A stretch of DNA of 64,000 nt from assembly GCA_035610835.1 (NCBI GenBank), contig CM069457.1, positions 21,446,658 through 21,510,657 of the forward strand, written 5' to 3'. Position numbers and translations under genes: made by a program. This document shows, one piece after another, positions 40,886 through 53,167 of the stretch. Source of the DNA: Ophiura sarsii. Lineage: Eukaryota > Echinodermata > Ophiuroidea > Amphilepidida > Ophiuridae. The number at the start of each line of letters is the position of its first letter. Position 1 is the stretch's first letter. The notes under the pieces are model-generated. The model made no database searches, had not been told where the DNA came from, and saw only the letters and a list, made by a program, of their open reading frames with translations.

Positions 40886-42642
40886 TTCCATTTTTCTTCT
40901 TCTTGTGTGTGCCTCTAAGCTTATTTCTAAACGATCATAAAGTCCATTTTTTACATAATCGGCACGTTATCTTAGAGTTTTGTCTTCATGGCGCATTATT
41001 TGATATATGTGACTTTATTTATTTTCCATAATTTCATATTTCAATGCTAAGAACACAACGTGTCATCTTCTGAAGATAGTAATGTTTGCATGTACTATAA
41101 CAATGACAAGGCCTATTATACACCTATAGTCGCACACAATTAACATACAGAGACAGCGTTAGTAAATAATGACCAGTCCCTAATACACAAAGTGACTTTT
41201 CGTTCTTCTATCTTTGTTTGTATTAGCCATTCTGTTTATGTGGCTTTATTTATTTTGTAAATAAATGTTATTATGATTATTTTCCATGATTATATATTTT
41301 AATGCTAGGAACATAACATGGCATCGTGTCATTAATTGCTATCTTCTGAAGATAGTAATGTTTGCATGAACTATAACAATTGCAAGGCCTATTATAGACC
41401 TATAGTGGCACACATTTAATATACAGAGACAGCTTTAGTAATTAATGGCCAGTCCCTAATACACTTTTGTCTGACTTTATATGCCGTCTATCAAATGTTG
41501 ATTAGAAATCAATTAATACATATACGAACTATAATTGTTCTTCAACATTTTGTTTCACATCCATGAAAATAAATCGTAAAAATAACATGTTTTGACGTAT
41601 ATGTTGCCTAAGTATTGACTGACCAATCCCTAAATGACGTAATTGATACTTGTAACTTTTTGGGAATGTTGACAATATACCCTACAATAATCGTGCAAAA
41701 CCTCATTAGCATTGGGCATTTGGTTCTAAAGTTATAGCCAAAAAACCGATCCCAGATGGTGAATTTAGGATTTCGCTCAGACAATCAAGGAAAATAATAG
41801 TTGGCACACTTGACGCAACTTATTACAAATATCCCTGTGCTCGCAATTGAGATCAGACTTGGGACATAGCACTGTTTAATAGAAAGCAAAAGTCTCCCCC
41901 TTTCTTATATCCTTCCCCATCCCCCATCAATCAATGTTGGGGGACCTACCATGGCTTCTGATAATATGACTCGGATCAACATTGCCTCCGGGGAGAGGGG
42001 CGGGTTTTTTCCGTAATTAAGACAAAGTGTGCCAACCTTTTTTTCCTTGATTGTCTGAGTCATTTGCTAAAAAAATTATCTGTGTTAAGTCTTTTGGCTA
42101 TAACATGAGATTAAACAAAGATTTCTTCACCAGATTTGGAGGACAGATAGGTTATAACACTGGTCACGTGTTCAAACAATATGCGTCAACGTTCTTTTAG
42201 GGACCGGTCACTTTTAAATACGGAGGTATATTTTTCACTTAAAATGGCAGTGAAACTTTAGACATGACCAGTTATTTAAATTCAGATGGATGCTCGACCT
42301 CATATATCATCAGCTAAACGTTGAGAAAACATATTCCTGTCATTTATATATATCTCAAGACCAGTATCTATATCTATATATCTTAATACCAGTGTCTATA
42401 TAACTTAAAATATAGACCTAACATGAAATATGCCTGTTTTGTTTTGACAATAAATCAAAGTTGTCAAGCCATTACGCCCATTTATAAGAATGAGTACATC
42501 TGCACTCTTTCGGTACCAAAATCAAGGACATTATGATTATTCAAGAAATAGAAGACACAATGATAGTGCTGATTAAAAACAAATAATGCAAATCATGATT
42601 GTTAGAAAAAAGAAGCAACAAATAAATCATTATCGAATAGAA

Positions 42643-42713
42643 GCTTAGACAAGGATTCGAACCCGGGACAGCGGGGTGCAAATCTCATATGTTAACCACT
42701 ACACCAACCGGGC
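42643..42713 (-). pseudogene. tRNA-like sequence, minus strand (array unit 5)
   Basis: Same sequence as 33075-33145, four periods on. Confidence 0.6.
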
Positions 42714-43206
42714 GTGTGTGCATATTGTAACTGAATTATACGCTATCAATGCTCGTGTATTGTCATCGCAATGGATCATCGGTTCACCATAAGTATTCAT
42801 CAAATGTGTCATTGTTACGAAATACAGAACTGATTTTTCAATGGATAAGGGATTAGAGGGCAAATACCGTTCGTATAGACCCTTTTTAAGCAAAGATTAA
42901 GCACCGCATACCTACCTTTCAACGGTGTACCATTGCTGAAATAATATAAATCTATAGTCATATATGTTTATTTCAGCAGGGGTGAACCGTTGAAACATAC
43001 CGAAGATGCGATTCATTTCTTCTAAAAGATAGCCTACGAGTTTCACATTGTCCACTAAACACTAATCCATTGAGAAAAAAAGTTTTGCATTTCATAATAA
43101 TGAGAAATTTGATGAGTTGTAATGGTGTACCGTTGCAATGGTTCACCGCTGCAATATCAATGCACGTGTATTGATAGCGTATAATTCAATTACAACATGC
43201 ACACAC

Positions 43207-43277
43207 GCCCGCTTGGTGTAGTGGTTAACATATGAGACTTCCACGCCGCGGCCCCAGGTTCGAATCCTTGCCCAAGC
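43207..43277 (+). pseudogene. tRNA-like sequence, plus strand (array unit 5)
   Basis: Same sequence as 33639-33709, four periods on. Confidence 0.6.
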
Positions 43278-44937
43278 TTCCATTTTTCTTCTTCTTGTGT
43301 GTGCCTCTAAGCTTATTTCTAAACGATCATAAAGTCCATTTTTTACATAATCGGCACGTTATCTTAGAGTTTTGTCTTCATGGCGCATTATTTGATATAT
43401 GTGACTTTATTTATTTTCCATAATTTCATATTTCAATGCTAAGAACACAACGTGTCATCTTCTGAAGATAGTAATGTTTGCATGTACTATAACAATGACA
43501 AGGCCTATTATACACCTATAGTCGCACACAATTAACATACAGAGACAGCGTTAGTAAATAATGACCAGTCCCTAATACACAAAGTGACTTTTCGTTCTTC
43601 TATCTTTGTTTGTATTAGCCATTCTGTTTATGTGGCTTTATTTATTTTGTAAATAAATGTTATTATGATTATTTTCCATGATTATATATTTTAATGCTAG
43701 GAACATAACATGGCATCGTGTCATTAATTGCTATCTTCTGAAGATAGTAATGTTTGCATGAACTATAACAATTGCAAGGCCTATTATAGACCTATAGTGG
43801 CACACATTTAATATACAGAGACAGCTTTAGTAATTAATGGCCAGTCCCTAATACACTTTTGTCTGACTTTATATGCCGTCTATCAAATGTTGATTAGAAA
43901 TCAATTAATACATATACGAACTATAATTGTTCTTCAACATTTTGTTTCACATCCATGAAAATAAATCGTAAAAATAACATGTTTTGACGTATATGTTGCC
44001 TAAGTATTGACTGACCAATCCCTAAATGACGTAATTGATACTTGTAACTTTTTGGGAATGTTGACAATATACCCTACAATAATCGTGCAAAACCTCATTA
44101 GCATTGGGCATTTGGTTCTAAAGTTATAGCCAAAAAACCGATCCCAGATGGTGAATTTAGGATTTCGCTCAGACAATCAAGGAAAATAATAGTTGGCACA
44201 CTTGACGCAACTTATTACAAATATCCCTGTGCTCGCAATTGAGATCAGACTTGGGACATAGCACTGTTTAATAGAAAGCAAAAGTCTCCCCCTTTCTTAT
44301 ATCCTTCCCCATCCCCCATCAATCAATGTTGGGGGACCTACCATGGCTTCTGATAATATGACTCGGATCAACATTGCCTCCGGGGAGAGGGGCGGGTTTT
44401 TTCCGTAATTAAGACAAAGTGTGCCAACCTTTTTTTCCTTGATTGTAGCTAGCTGGTGGGCATAGAATGATGAAATTGGGTCGCGAAGCATCTTATCAAC
44501 CGGTTTATTTGGGCTACGGTATTCTATTTTAAATCCATCAATCTCTATGGAAGGCACAGGGAGTGTAGAAAATGGAGTCCCCATGTAGGTAATCCCTTTT
44601 TAAGTTCACACTCCCTGTGGGGAAGATTGAGGAAATGTTTTCCATAGGGGGTGTGTGGATTTCAAAAAGGAATAGCCCGTTTGGTGACGATAATACAGCT
44701 TTTATGAATCCTTTGACAATTACTTGCTGACAAGACGTTTGGCATTTCAATAGCCTAAGTGTGAACAAAAGACACGTAAGAATATTTTTATTAGGTGTCA
44801 TGTCTTTCGCAGAAGAGTGTTACTTGATTGATGGGCCACTGAACCTAGTAAGTACTAGTAACACTCTCTTTGTTAGCTCACGTCACTTCATGTTATAGTT
44901 TGATCAGCTCCAAATCGGCGATACAGAAGGGTATAGG

Positions 44938-45233
44938 CTACGAATCCCGTTTTCGGCAGCCTGGTGCTAAGCATTGGTTTTCAGTTTCCAATACGATTTA
45001 TTCCGTTAAAATAAACTACCGTGTTCCAAATTGTCGGTTCCTTTCATCTCCAGGCTGCTGGAAACGAGATTCATACGCTACTTGTACGCAATCATTCTTT
45101 TAGTCACGCGATGAACGCGATGAACAAACATGCGCGAAACCACGACTCAGTGTGGCGTGATAGTGCGTGATGGTGCGTGTTGAGGAATAGCCTCGCTTTC
45201 ACTGGTTCCATATATCTGTACCGTGCAAGTAGC
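44938..45233. mobile_element. Block A-specific 296-bp insertion
   Basis: Flanked by GTATAGG at 44931-44937 and 45234-45240. Block B has a single uninterrupted copy near 53469. The terminal repeats are weak (GCTAC/GTAGC), and an inverted pair (ATACGCTACTTGTACG against TGCAAGTAGCGTAT) lies inside. A 7-bp, possibly 8-bp, duplication suggests a hAT-like cut-and-paste element. The family is unknown. Confidence 0.65.
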
Positions 45234-46898
45234 GTATAGGCGAATATGAACACAACAAGCTCACTGTGCATCAAATGCGTGACGCTGGCGTTGGCACAAG
45301 ATCGCGTGCGTATGGCAACAATCTCGCCCGTTCGCTAGGATTACTTTACGCGCGGAGAGATAAAAACCGCATATTTCTCTCCAATTTGGAACTGATGAAA
45401 GCGAAGATTAGTTCTGAGTGGTTAAATAAATTACAAAGCTCTCTTTGAACTAATCAACATAGCTGTAAGATGCGATGACAGTTTGTTCTCACGGGATCAC
45501 ACTGGAATGGCATTAGTTGTACGCAGAGGCGTTTGAAAATGATCTGGGATTCTGTGCTATTCTTTACTCATATACTTTGAAATGTTCCAACCCTACCCTA
45601 TCCCCAGGCTTTTTTATGTATCAGGATACTCATCAGTTGCTTGATAAGAGTTTTTTCTTCTCCCTATCAAATAATCATGTGTACACGTTATTATTGTGTG
45701 AATTGTGTGGGTGTAGTTAGATCAGATGGAAATTTGGCGGGCGCAACTGCTGAATGCCGTTGGGGATTTGCTTAAAGTCTATAGTTTGATCAGTTCCAAA
45801 TTGGAACAGCAGCGAATGAATACAGAGGGACGCGGGCGTGCGTGAAGTACACTGTGTATCACATGCGTGACGCGTGCGTGCAGCAAAAACCGCGTGCGTA
45901 TGCCATAATCGCGGGCGTAAGCTTGGATTATATTTGCGCGCGGAGAGATAAAAATCGAATATTCTCGCCAACTATATAGCATCGTTTCCATTAATATTGG
46001 ATTCACCAGTCGCTCCGATTTTGATATCATACTGTAAACTGTGTTAAACATCTGAACCATTTCTTTATCCAAGACAAGTACAGTTTATGTCTCAGTTCCT
46101 TATTACATTGCGAGTAAATAACGTACTTGCCTCAAATAAGATCACGTAGATGATGATTATTGGGAGAGCAAGAATGTAAGAAGGTCGCAAGTGATATTTT
46201 GGATATTTTGTAGGACTATGTTTGTGTTCAATTTCGTTAACTTACAAATAAATAATTCATTAAGACTGATGAGTTTTGCTTAAAATGTGTTAATTGGCCT
46301 ATATTTTCTTAAATAATTAATATTAAACAAATGTCATTGACGACGTTTTTGTATTCCAAGGGCGAGTTGTTTCGAGGTTTTACGAGTGCTCAACCGTCTC
46401 ATTCAACTCAATACACATTGTTGGAAGTAAGTGATTGGAAACTCCAAACTGTCGGATCCCCTTCATCATTTGTCAATATGTTATTTTGGAGGAAGTGAAT
46501 TTGAAACCCATGTTGTACGTGTCCTGTTATTGTTATAAAAATACCGAATGTCATCCCCAAAATGTGGAGGGAAAACACCGATGCACACAATCTCTCAAAC
46601 GTATCGTACCCAAAGAACTTGTTCTGATTTGACGTATAATTAATACGCCAATCACAGGCGCATCCCTACTGGAATGCGGTTTAATATCCACCAAGCATCA
46701 GTTCAACGGCTGGTATCCATTCATCTTTACCAAGTGCAATTTGGTTTGGTGACATTATGTATCTAAAAGCTAAGCAAACTTGACATATTGCCGCTTTTTA
46801 TTGAACGCCTGGTTGTCAATGGATTTGGATATAACTCGCATTTTGTTGGCGACGACGTGAGAATACCGTATTGTATACTCACGCTTTCGTTAACATGG

Positions 46899-47026
46899 TT
46901 AAAGGGCAATGTCTTGCTACACGTCCCGTAACTGATGTGCGCATGCTCATAAACATTCAAATGCGTAGTATTTTATAGTACACAGTTTATTCCGTACGGG
47001 ACGTCTAGCAAGATATAGCCCGTTAA
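46899..47026. mobile_element. TTAA MITE, family 2 (128 bp), in block A
   Basis: TTAAAGGGCAATGTCTTGCT at the left and AGCAAGATATAGCCCGTTAA at the right, both with TTAA. Also present in block B (55637-55762), so it was inserted before the duplication. The ends match the 550-bp element at 6918-7470. Confidence 0.75.
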
Positions 47027-47735
47027 AGTAGGATGACAGAGTGCTTTATAAACTATATTCAGGCGGTGAAAATCAGTTATACGGACGTTCCCCTTTAACA
47101 TTTTTTTGAAATGTAGGTAAATGTTCGAATAAGATATATCAGAATTTTTTTCTTGTAATAACTAATGGGTTTTTTAGACTCTAATGTTTGTTTGTCGAAA
47201 CAACATGTTATCATTATAAAATCGTTATAGAAAATAATCTGAACTGGATTTATATGGTGCGTCACATGAATAGCACAGGGTTGGCACAGTGGTGTTGTAA
47301 GTTATGCTTGAAACAAAAGAATACTACACTCTAGAAGTTGCACTGCCTCCGAATTCGACGCGAATTGTTATTGTGACATTCCATACTAATTGAAAATACA
47401 ACGCAAGCCCTTGCGTTTTGCGTTTGGGTGGGGTCTGCGCCGAATTGCATATATTCAACAACGCAACAGATTCTTGCTTGAAAAAGAGACGCATCGGGCG
47501 CCCGTATGTGCGGCGCGTTAAATCGTTGCGTGAAAATGTTAAAATGGGACGCCGTGCTCCGTACGCCTTGAATACAAAATCGAACAAAATATGCCAAATT
47601 ACCCAATCTCACGGTGACCACGGTTAAAGTCCGTAAATGCTCGGCCTGTGCTTGAATGACTGAATGACTCGAGAAATAATCATTGACCTTTAGTTCAAAT
47701 ACGCTTGGGTATCACATGAATATCACCAGTAGCTA

Positions 47736-48075
47736 GGGGGGGGGGGGGGGGGGGGGATATGAACCTGAACGACAAGATTGTTTAACTGAAGAAATGCGCG
47801 CGTAAAAACCGAGAAATGTGTTGGCTTTATATTTAGTTTTGCTATGATTGAGGTACATTTTGGCTCGAAACGATTTTGTACCAAAACATATAAAATGTTT
47901 GGGACACCTGCGCGCATAGCGCGGGAAAGATTTCCATCTGGATACTTTTTACCATCATAATTCCATGATTCCTCTTGTCAATGAACCGACAGTGCCAATC
48001 TCAACCGACACGACAGTCGACGATCGCCCCCCCCCCCCCCCCCCCCCCCCCCCACCCCCTCGCCCCCTTCTGGAT
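47736..48075. repeat. Poly-G and poly-C tracts in block A-specific sequence
   Basis: G21 (47736-47756) after CACCAGTAGCTA, and C27 (48027-48053) before ACCCCCTCGCCCCCTTCTGG and ATACGCCATTGCACTG. Both flanks resemble the ends of the hAT-like element at 48225. Block B lacks roughly 47470-48080, so this is probably a cluster of broken elements of that kind. Confidence 0.5.
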
Positions 48076-48224
48076 ACGCCATTGCACTGAATGTCACATG
48101 AGAAAATAAGGTTATCACCTGGAATATAATTAAATATACGTGGCAATAGTATTGCAAAAATTCTAATTTCATGAAATCAAACGAAATTAACATTGACCTT
48201 CAGTACAAATACCACGAGTATCAT

Positions 48225-48607
48225 CAGTGGCGTATCCAGCTTTTGGAAACAGGGGGGGCGACCATAATTGTACCGACGAAAGGCATGATTTACCGACAAT
48301 TATTTTTACAGACTCCCCAAAAAAATTCGTAAAACATGCCAATTTGGGGAGTGGGGGGTGGGTGGGTGGGTGGGGGGGGGGGGGGGGGGTGGGGGTGGGG
48401 GGGGGGGAGCGAACGGTTGTCCACAAAACCGGCCAAAAAACCGCATGGTCAAATACGCAAATCTACCGACGGAGGCTCGAATTTACCGACGGGCATATTC
48501 CATGGGGGGGGGGGGGGGCGTGGCCCCCCTGGCCCCCCGCATATTCCATGGGGGGGGGGGGGGGGCGTGGCCCGCGTGGCCCCCCTGGCCCCCTGGGTAC
48601 GCCACTG
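48225..48607. mobile_element. hAT-like MITE with G-rich interior (383 bp), block A only
   Basis: Starts CAGTGGCGTATCCAGCTTTT and ends CCCTGGGTACGCCACTG. It has an exact 8-bp target duplication AGTATCAT (48217-48224 and 48608-48615); block B has the single empty site near 56400. The interior has several G runs and two tandem copies of [21 protein letters not shown] sequence. The CAGTGGCG start and 8-bp target fit hAT. Confidence 0.85.
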
Positions 48608-48972
48608 AGTATCATTATGAATGTCACATGGACAGATCGCGATTAGCACATGAATGATATTTGGCAGTAGTGGTCAAACTGTTGATTTTAAAATATCTCA
48701 AGATTTTACCTTTAGTAGTATGGAGTAGTATAATACACCTGGATTGCACATAGAGATATAATGGGTTCCACATGGAAGTCACATGAACATGAACATGTAG
48801 TATCAGATGATTATCTCTATGAGTGCAAATCATGCTAACATTTATTGAAATCGTCTTTGACTTTACCACAAAACAACAAAGCGCCTTAAATATGACATTA
48901 TATGAATCACTCAAAAATGTCATCCATCAACCCAAATGACTGCAATACCAGCGATTGAAAGTGCAGTGGTTA

Positions 48973-49554
48973 GGCGACAAAAAACAACCCTGTTGTACGG
49001 CTAAACGAACCGTTCAGATAGAGTCGGTCGGTCGGGCGGGATTTCTCTAACTAAAAAATGTCGTCAATTCAAAAGAGAGATTTTGATGTTCAAAATAAAA
49101 ATTGAGATTTTATTTTAATGCCAAAGCATTTTGTAATAAGCGTTAAAATTATATATCAATTCAATGCATTCAAATTTATATGAAATATTTATATGAAAAC
49201 TTCATTTGATGTGACTGGTCACACGTACATGGCATGTCAAAATGTGGGCCATGAGGTGACGAAAAACACACCCCCTGTTTTTTCGGGCCCGACTACCCAC
49301 TTTTGGGGTTTTCAAGATGTTTTCCCCACAAATCAGCCGTTTTTTGGCCAAAATCTGTCGATTTTTTTTTGTCACCAATTTTTAAAAAAAAGTAGCCGAA
49401 AATCTGTTTCTCACAAATTGATAACAAAATTCCCCATTTTTGCAGATTTTGGTGACATTTTAGGTTTTTAAAACAATTAACCCCCCCCCCCCCCCCGACC
49501 GACCGACTCTACTTGACAGATCCGTCCGCCAAACAGGGTTGTTTTTTCGTCGCC
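48973..49554. mobile_element. Inverted-repeat element with GGCGACAAAAAACAACC ends, block A copy
   Basis: The left end GGCGACAAAAAACAACCCTG and right end GGTTGTTTTTTCGTCGCC are inverted. Further in, GAGTCGGTCGGTCGGGCGGG pairs with a C16 tract plus GACCGACCGACTC. It is 582 bp with no transposase. The block B copy (56912-57916) has a LINE inserted. Confidence 0.7.
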
Positions 49555-50118
49555 GAGGGACAAAATTTATAAAAAATACATCTCATGTTTTTGTTTTCAA
49601 AACAATACACTGCTGGTAAGCCCTATTAGTCCTCTATTAAACATACTTTATCCCATTAAATGTCACTGTTAACTCCAGAGATATGATCAATTCAGTAACA
49701 AGCGCATGAATCCTACTTTGGCCTCTTTTTAACAGGAATTGGATTTTCAATTGAAGAAACTGCTTTTAAGATGCCAATGTTTTGTTTAAAATACTCCTAA
49801 TATTTAAATATTCTGTAGTTTGTCACGGATATTATGGATGGAAATATGTTTTTCTGCTCAAATTGCTTAACTATCAATAGTAAGTAGGTTAGATTATTAT
49901 TATTTTGATTGATTATGGTCAATTATGTTCACATTGAATGACGATTCTAATAAACAGTCCTCTGCATATGAAAAGTGGCCAGAAGTTTAATTTGAATTGG
50001 TGAATACCACGTGTGATTTCACATCCAAATTTGTATAACACTTCTTTCTGACACACCCTGTATTTGTTTGAACATCTACTTGAGTTATGGTTATTATGAG
50101 TTTATTTCAGACAAAAGG

Positions 50119-50460
50119 TTAAAGTGGCATTGAGAGATACGTATCGGAGTGCGCCCTCAATATTTGTGGAAATCAGTTTTTTGCACCTACGTAATACTTA
50201 GGCATATACTAACTACCATCTGGAACCGTTTACCTTAATTCGCCGTCTATCATGTAAAATGTCACAATTTGGTCATTTCGATGTGATTACATCGAAACTA
50301 TTTACTCACCTCATAACTTGCTTCAACCAAATTTCAATCTAGCGCCATTATTCAACCGTTTCGCCATGAATCATTGCACTTTAGGGTTCCTGCATTATCT
50401 ATTGAAACATTAATTTATTCCAAATTTCATTTTCTCGGCAATCTCTCAATGCCCCTTTAA
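50119..50460. mobile_element. TTAA MITE, family 3 (342 bp), block A only
   Basis: TTAAAGTGGCATTGAGAGAT at the left, ATCTCTCAATGCCCCTTTAA at the right. Block B has a single TTAA at 58495-58498 in matching flanks (ATAAGG...AGGGGG), a clean empty site. The interior is AT-rich, including CGATGTGATTACATCG. No frame. Confidence 0.85.
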
Positions 50461-51168
50461 AAGGAAAAATCAACCTACAAATCGCCTGGCCAGTAGTACA
50501 TCAATAATATATACACGTTGTAAATGTTTTGGTATGGGTATAGCCTAGATGTGAATTATAAAACACCCCTCTTATAAAATACATCTAAACGTTAAATGAA
50601 GTACCCAATCATATTTACGGTAAGACGATCATCGTCCCCTGTGGCACGTTGACGTCAATAACTGATATTTGTATTGTGCTTCAAGCGTGGCACAGGTTGA
50701 TGAAAATGAGTTATTACATCGCAATGGCTTGGAAAGAGGGGGCAACAATATGAAATATCCGTAATAAGTGATGTTCGAGATTGGTGATGAAATGGAAGAA
50801 TAGCTGAGACATCGAGTCAAATTTGACAAAAGAAAATGTTTTTGTAATTATTTCATGAGATTAATATCGGTTAGGTTCATTTGAAATACAATGTCAGTTG
50901 ATAAGGCGCCTGAAAGTCGATTTCGAGTTTCCCATTACCCGCTCGCGTCACTTTTTTCCACCCGCTTCAAAATGTCAAGATTGCCAAAAAGTCATTATAT
51001 ATATTGTCAAACATTACTGTAGCGAAATTTAGCAATTTCAAACATATTATGCACTTTTTTAAATATGAAACTGGGAACTAGGTCAAAAGCAGGTTTTTAA
51101 TTGTAAATACCTTTCGTGAATCCCCGTATCAATATAGGTGATCAAACATGCATTTACATGTCAATAAT

Positions 51169-52868
51169 ATCATGCATTATTATTAACTTCAGCAATTTTG
51201 TTTTAATTATGAAAACATTACGATTCATACAAAAAGACCTAGCTAAATTTTATCTCGGAATTCTCCATAGACGTGTGTTTGCCAGTAATTCGTTTCATAA
51301 AAACCGAATCATCAGTATACATCCGATTTATAATACTTGCCGGGATAATTTGACACGGAAATTCTAAAAGGTAATCATCAAGAGACTTATTTTCAACACC
51401 GATAAAACAAGTATTACCATATAGTAAGCTGTCAAAAACTAGGACATGTCATAATGCACGCCATACCCTCATCATTTGTTCTCTTTCCCCGTCATATTAA
51501 GGGAATTATGAAAGCAAGGATATGTTCGTCACGGAGTTGTGAGACAATTTGAAGGTATCAATCATTATAAGGCGTAAGAATGACACGCCATATTAACACC
51601 TTTTGAAAACTCCCCATAGGCATGACATTATTCTCGTTAAACACAGGGCAAAGATAAAAATGCCATACTTAAAAATATAAATTCTAAATTATTGCTAATA
51701 TGTATTGGAGCCTAACTTATACTAATTCAAAAAATAAGTTACTATGTCTATATTTGATTGAGATTATATGAAATCTTGGACTGTCCTGAATTTGAAAAGA
51801 AATGGTTTCATGTTTCGTGTAAATTTCTATGATTCACAGCTCATTCGAAGTTGATCTTTTTATCTTGCACATATATATTTTCGTAAATTTAAAGGTTTTA
51901 AAACAAATTCACGAAAACAGTTGTTAAAAGTAGTCATTATTCTCATTCATTACTGAAAAAGATGCCTATTTATCTAAATCGTTGATTTGTACCAATATAA
52001 TCTTGCTAATAATTAATTAGTTTTCTGTTTATTTTGTCCACCTCTTCTTAGTTATTGAATCAGTTCAAGTCGGTCATCCCCTCATTACATTTTTTATCAT
52101 TCAACCAATCAGAAATAAGCTTTAATCGTTTTTCCTCATAGCTCATTGAATATTCAGTTTAGGGGCGTGAGGCGTTAATTTTATTGGTCGGTCAATGAGC
52201 AAAATAATCGAACACTTTGGGGCAGTACTTTTGGGCAATTATTAGTGACCTGCGCTCGGCGTGCGCGTTCTCATCTAACGATTAATTTGATTCGAACGCA
52301 CTTGGTACGCAGCTATCGCGATTATTCATGATATAATGAATTGTTTTTAATATCTTGCCTAAAATGTAGCGCTTATTTATATACAATTGGCAAATTGATT
52401 AATGGATACATTTTCAGCTGTCATATTATTGCATTAACTAAATCCCATACGATAAACTAATGGCGTTTTGATGATAAGACATTAATGCAGAATCACAATT
52501 AGATTTTCAGATGAAAAATATATGTACCTTGGCATTTAAAACAGTTGGATATAAAGTATAGCATTTAAAACTGTGAAGCACACACACCCCACAAATCACG
52601 TAAATGATTTAAACGTCAATGTAATTGATCGTAAACTTATCATAGTACATTACATATACCGTTGTCTTAAAATACGTACTACATATATAAGTAATTCAAT
52701 GCATTAGTAATTTACAAGTTAATTCAAAATGAAAAGTATAATCAGAATAAATCACAATTTGTTTTAGGTTTTGATTTGAAACTGGATGGCATAGATGAAT
52801 TTCGTCTCTGAAGCGTTGTATAATTGGAATAAATCATAATTTTTAAAATGTACGGTTTTGATTTGATA
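51169..52868. other. Spacer between blocks A and B, no gene recognised
   Basis: AT-rich unique sequence. I see no terminal repeats, RNA genes or exons; the few short frames are compositionally non-coding. Confidence 0.5.
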
Positions 52869-52926
52869 TAGCTAGCTGGTGGGCATAGAATGATGAAATT
52901 GGGTCGCGAAGCATGTCATCTTGTCA

Positions 52927-53167
52927 ACCGGTTTATTTGGGCTATTTTATTTGAAATCCCTCAACCTCTATGGAGACACAGGGAGTGTAGAAAATGGAGT
53001 CCCCATGTAGGTAATCCCATTTTAAATTCACACTCCCTGTGGGGAAGATTAAAACCGGTTTATTTGGGCTATTCTATTTGAAATACATCAATCTCTATGG
53101 ACGACACAGGGAGTGTAGAAAATGGAGTCCCCCATTTTAAATTCACACTCCCTGTGGGGAAGATTAA
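52927..53167. repeat. Tandem duplication of a 116-125-bp segment, block B only
   Basis: Two head-to-tail copies of the segment AACCGGTTTATTTGGGCTAT ... CACTCCCTGTGGGGAAGATTA (52927-53051 and 53052-53167). Block A has one copy at about 44499-44633. The segment together with GGATTTCAAAAAGGAATAGC further right forms an inverted-repeat MITE. Confidence 0.75.

Larger units (their letters stand above)
39822..42213. repeat. 2392-bp array, unit 4
   Basis: Complete unit, same sequence as unit 2 as far as compared. Confidence 0.95.
32646..44446. repeat. Tandem array, unit 2392 bp, 4.93 copies
   Basis: Units start at 32646, 35038, 37430, 39822 and 42214. The last stops after 2233 bases at CCTTGATTGT, where block A begins. 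I found no difference between units at the places compared, and the short frames they contain are identical in all five. The unit carries a 0.7-kb inverted-repeat element with tRNA-like sequences, a hairpin, an internal 276-bp-spaced direct duplication and a 280-bp inverted-repeat element. There is no protein gene. The array abuts the N gap, so its true length is unknown. Confidence 0.95.
42214..44446. repeat. 2392-bp array, unit 5 (last 159 bases missing)
   Basis: Ends inside the right terminal repeat of the 280-bp element, at the junction with block A. Confidence 0.95.
44446..51168. repeat. Segmental duplication, block A (6.7 kb)
   Basis: Homologous in the same orientation to 52869-59685. 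Shared sequence starts at TAGCTAGCTGGTGGGCATAG and ends at CATTTACATGTCAATAAT. Similarity is high, with scattered changes and block-specific insertions. No protein gene is recognised in it. The boundary on the left is exactly the end of the 2392-bp array. Confidence 0.9.

Noticed and set aside
33131..43423. Identical 63- and 64-codon frames repeated every 2392 bp
   Set aside because: They overlap the tRNA-like inverted-repeat arms, have no recognisable similarity, and repeat only because the unit does.
48227..48657. Glycine-rich frames of 90-139 codons on the plus strand
   Set aside because: They are products of the G runs inside the hAT-like element at 48225-48607. Overlapping frames in all phases look alike, and block B lacks the sequence.
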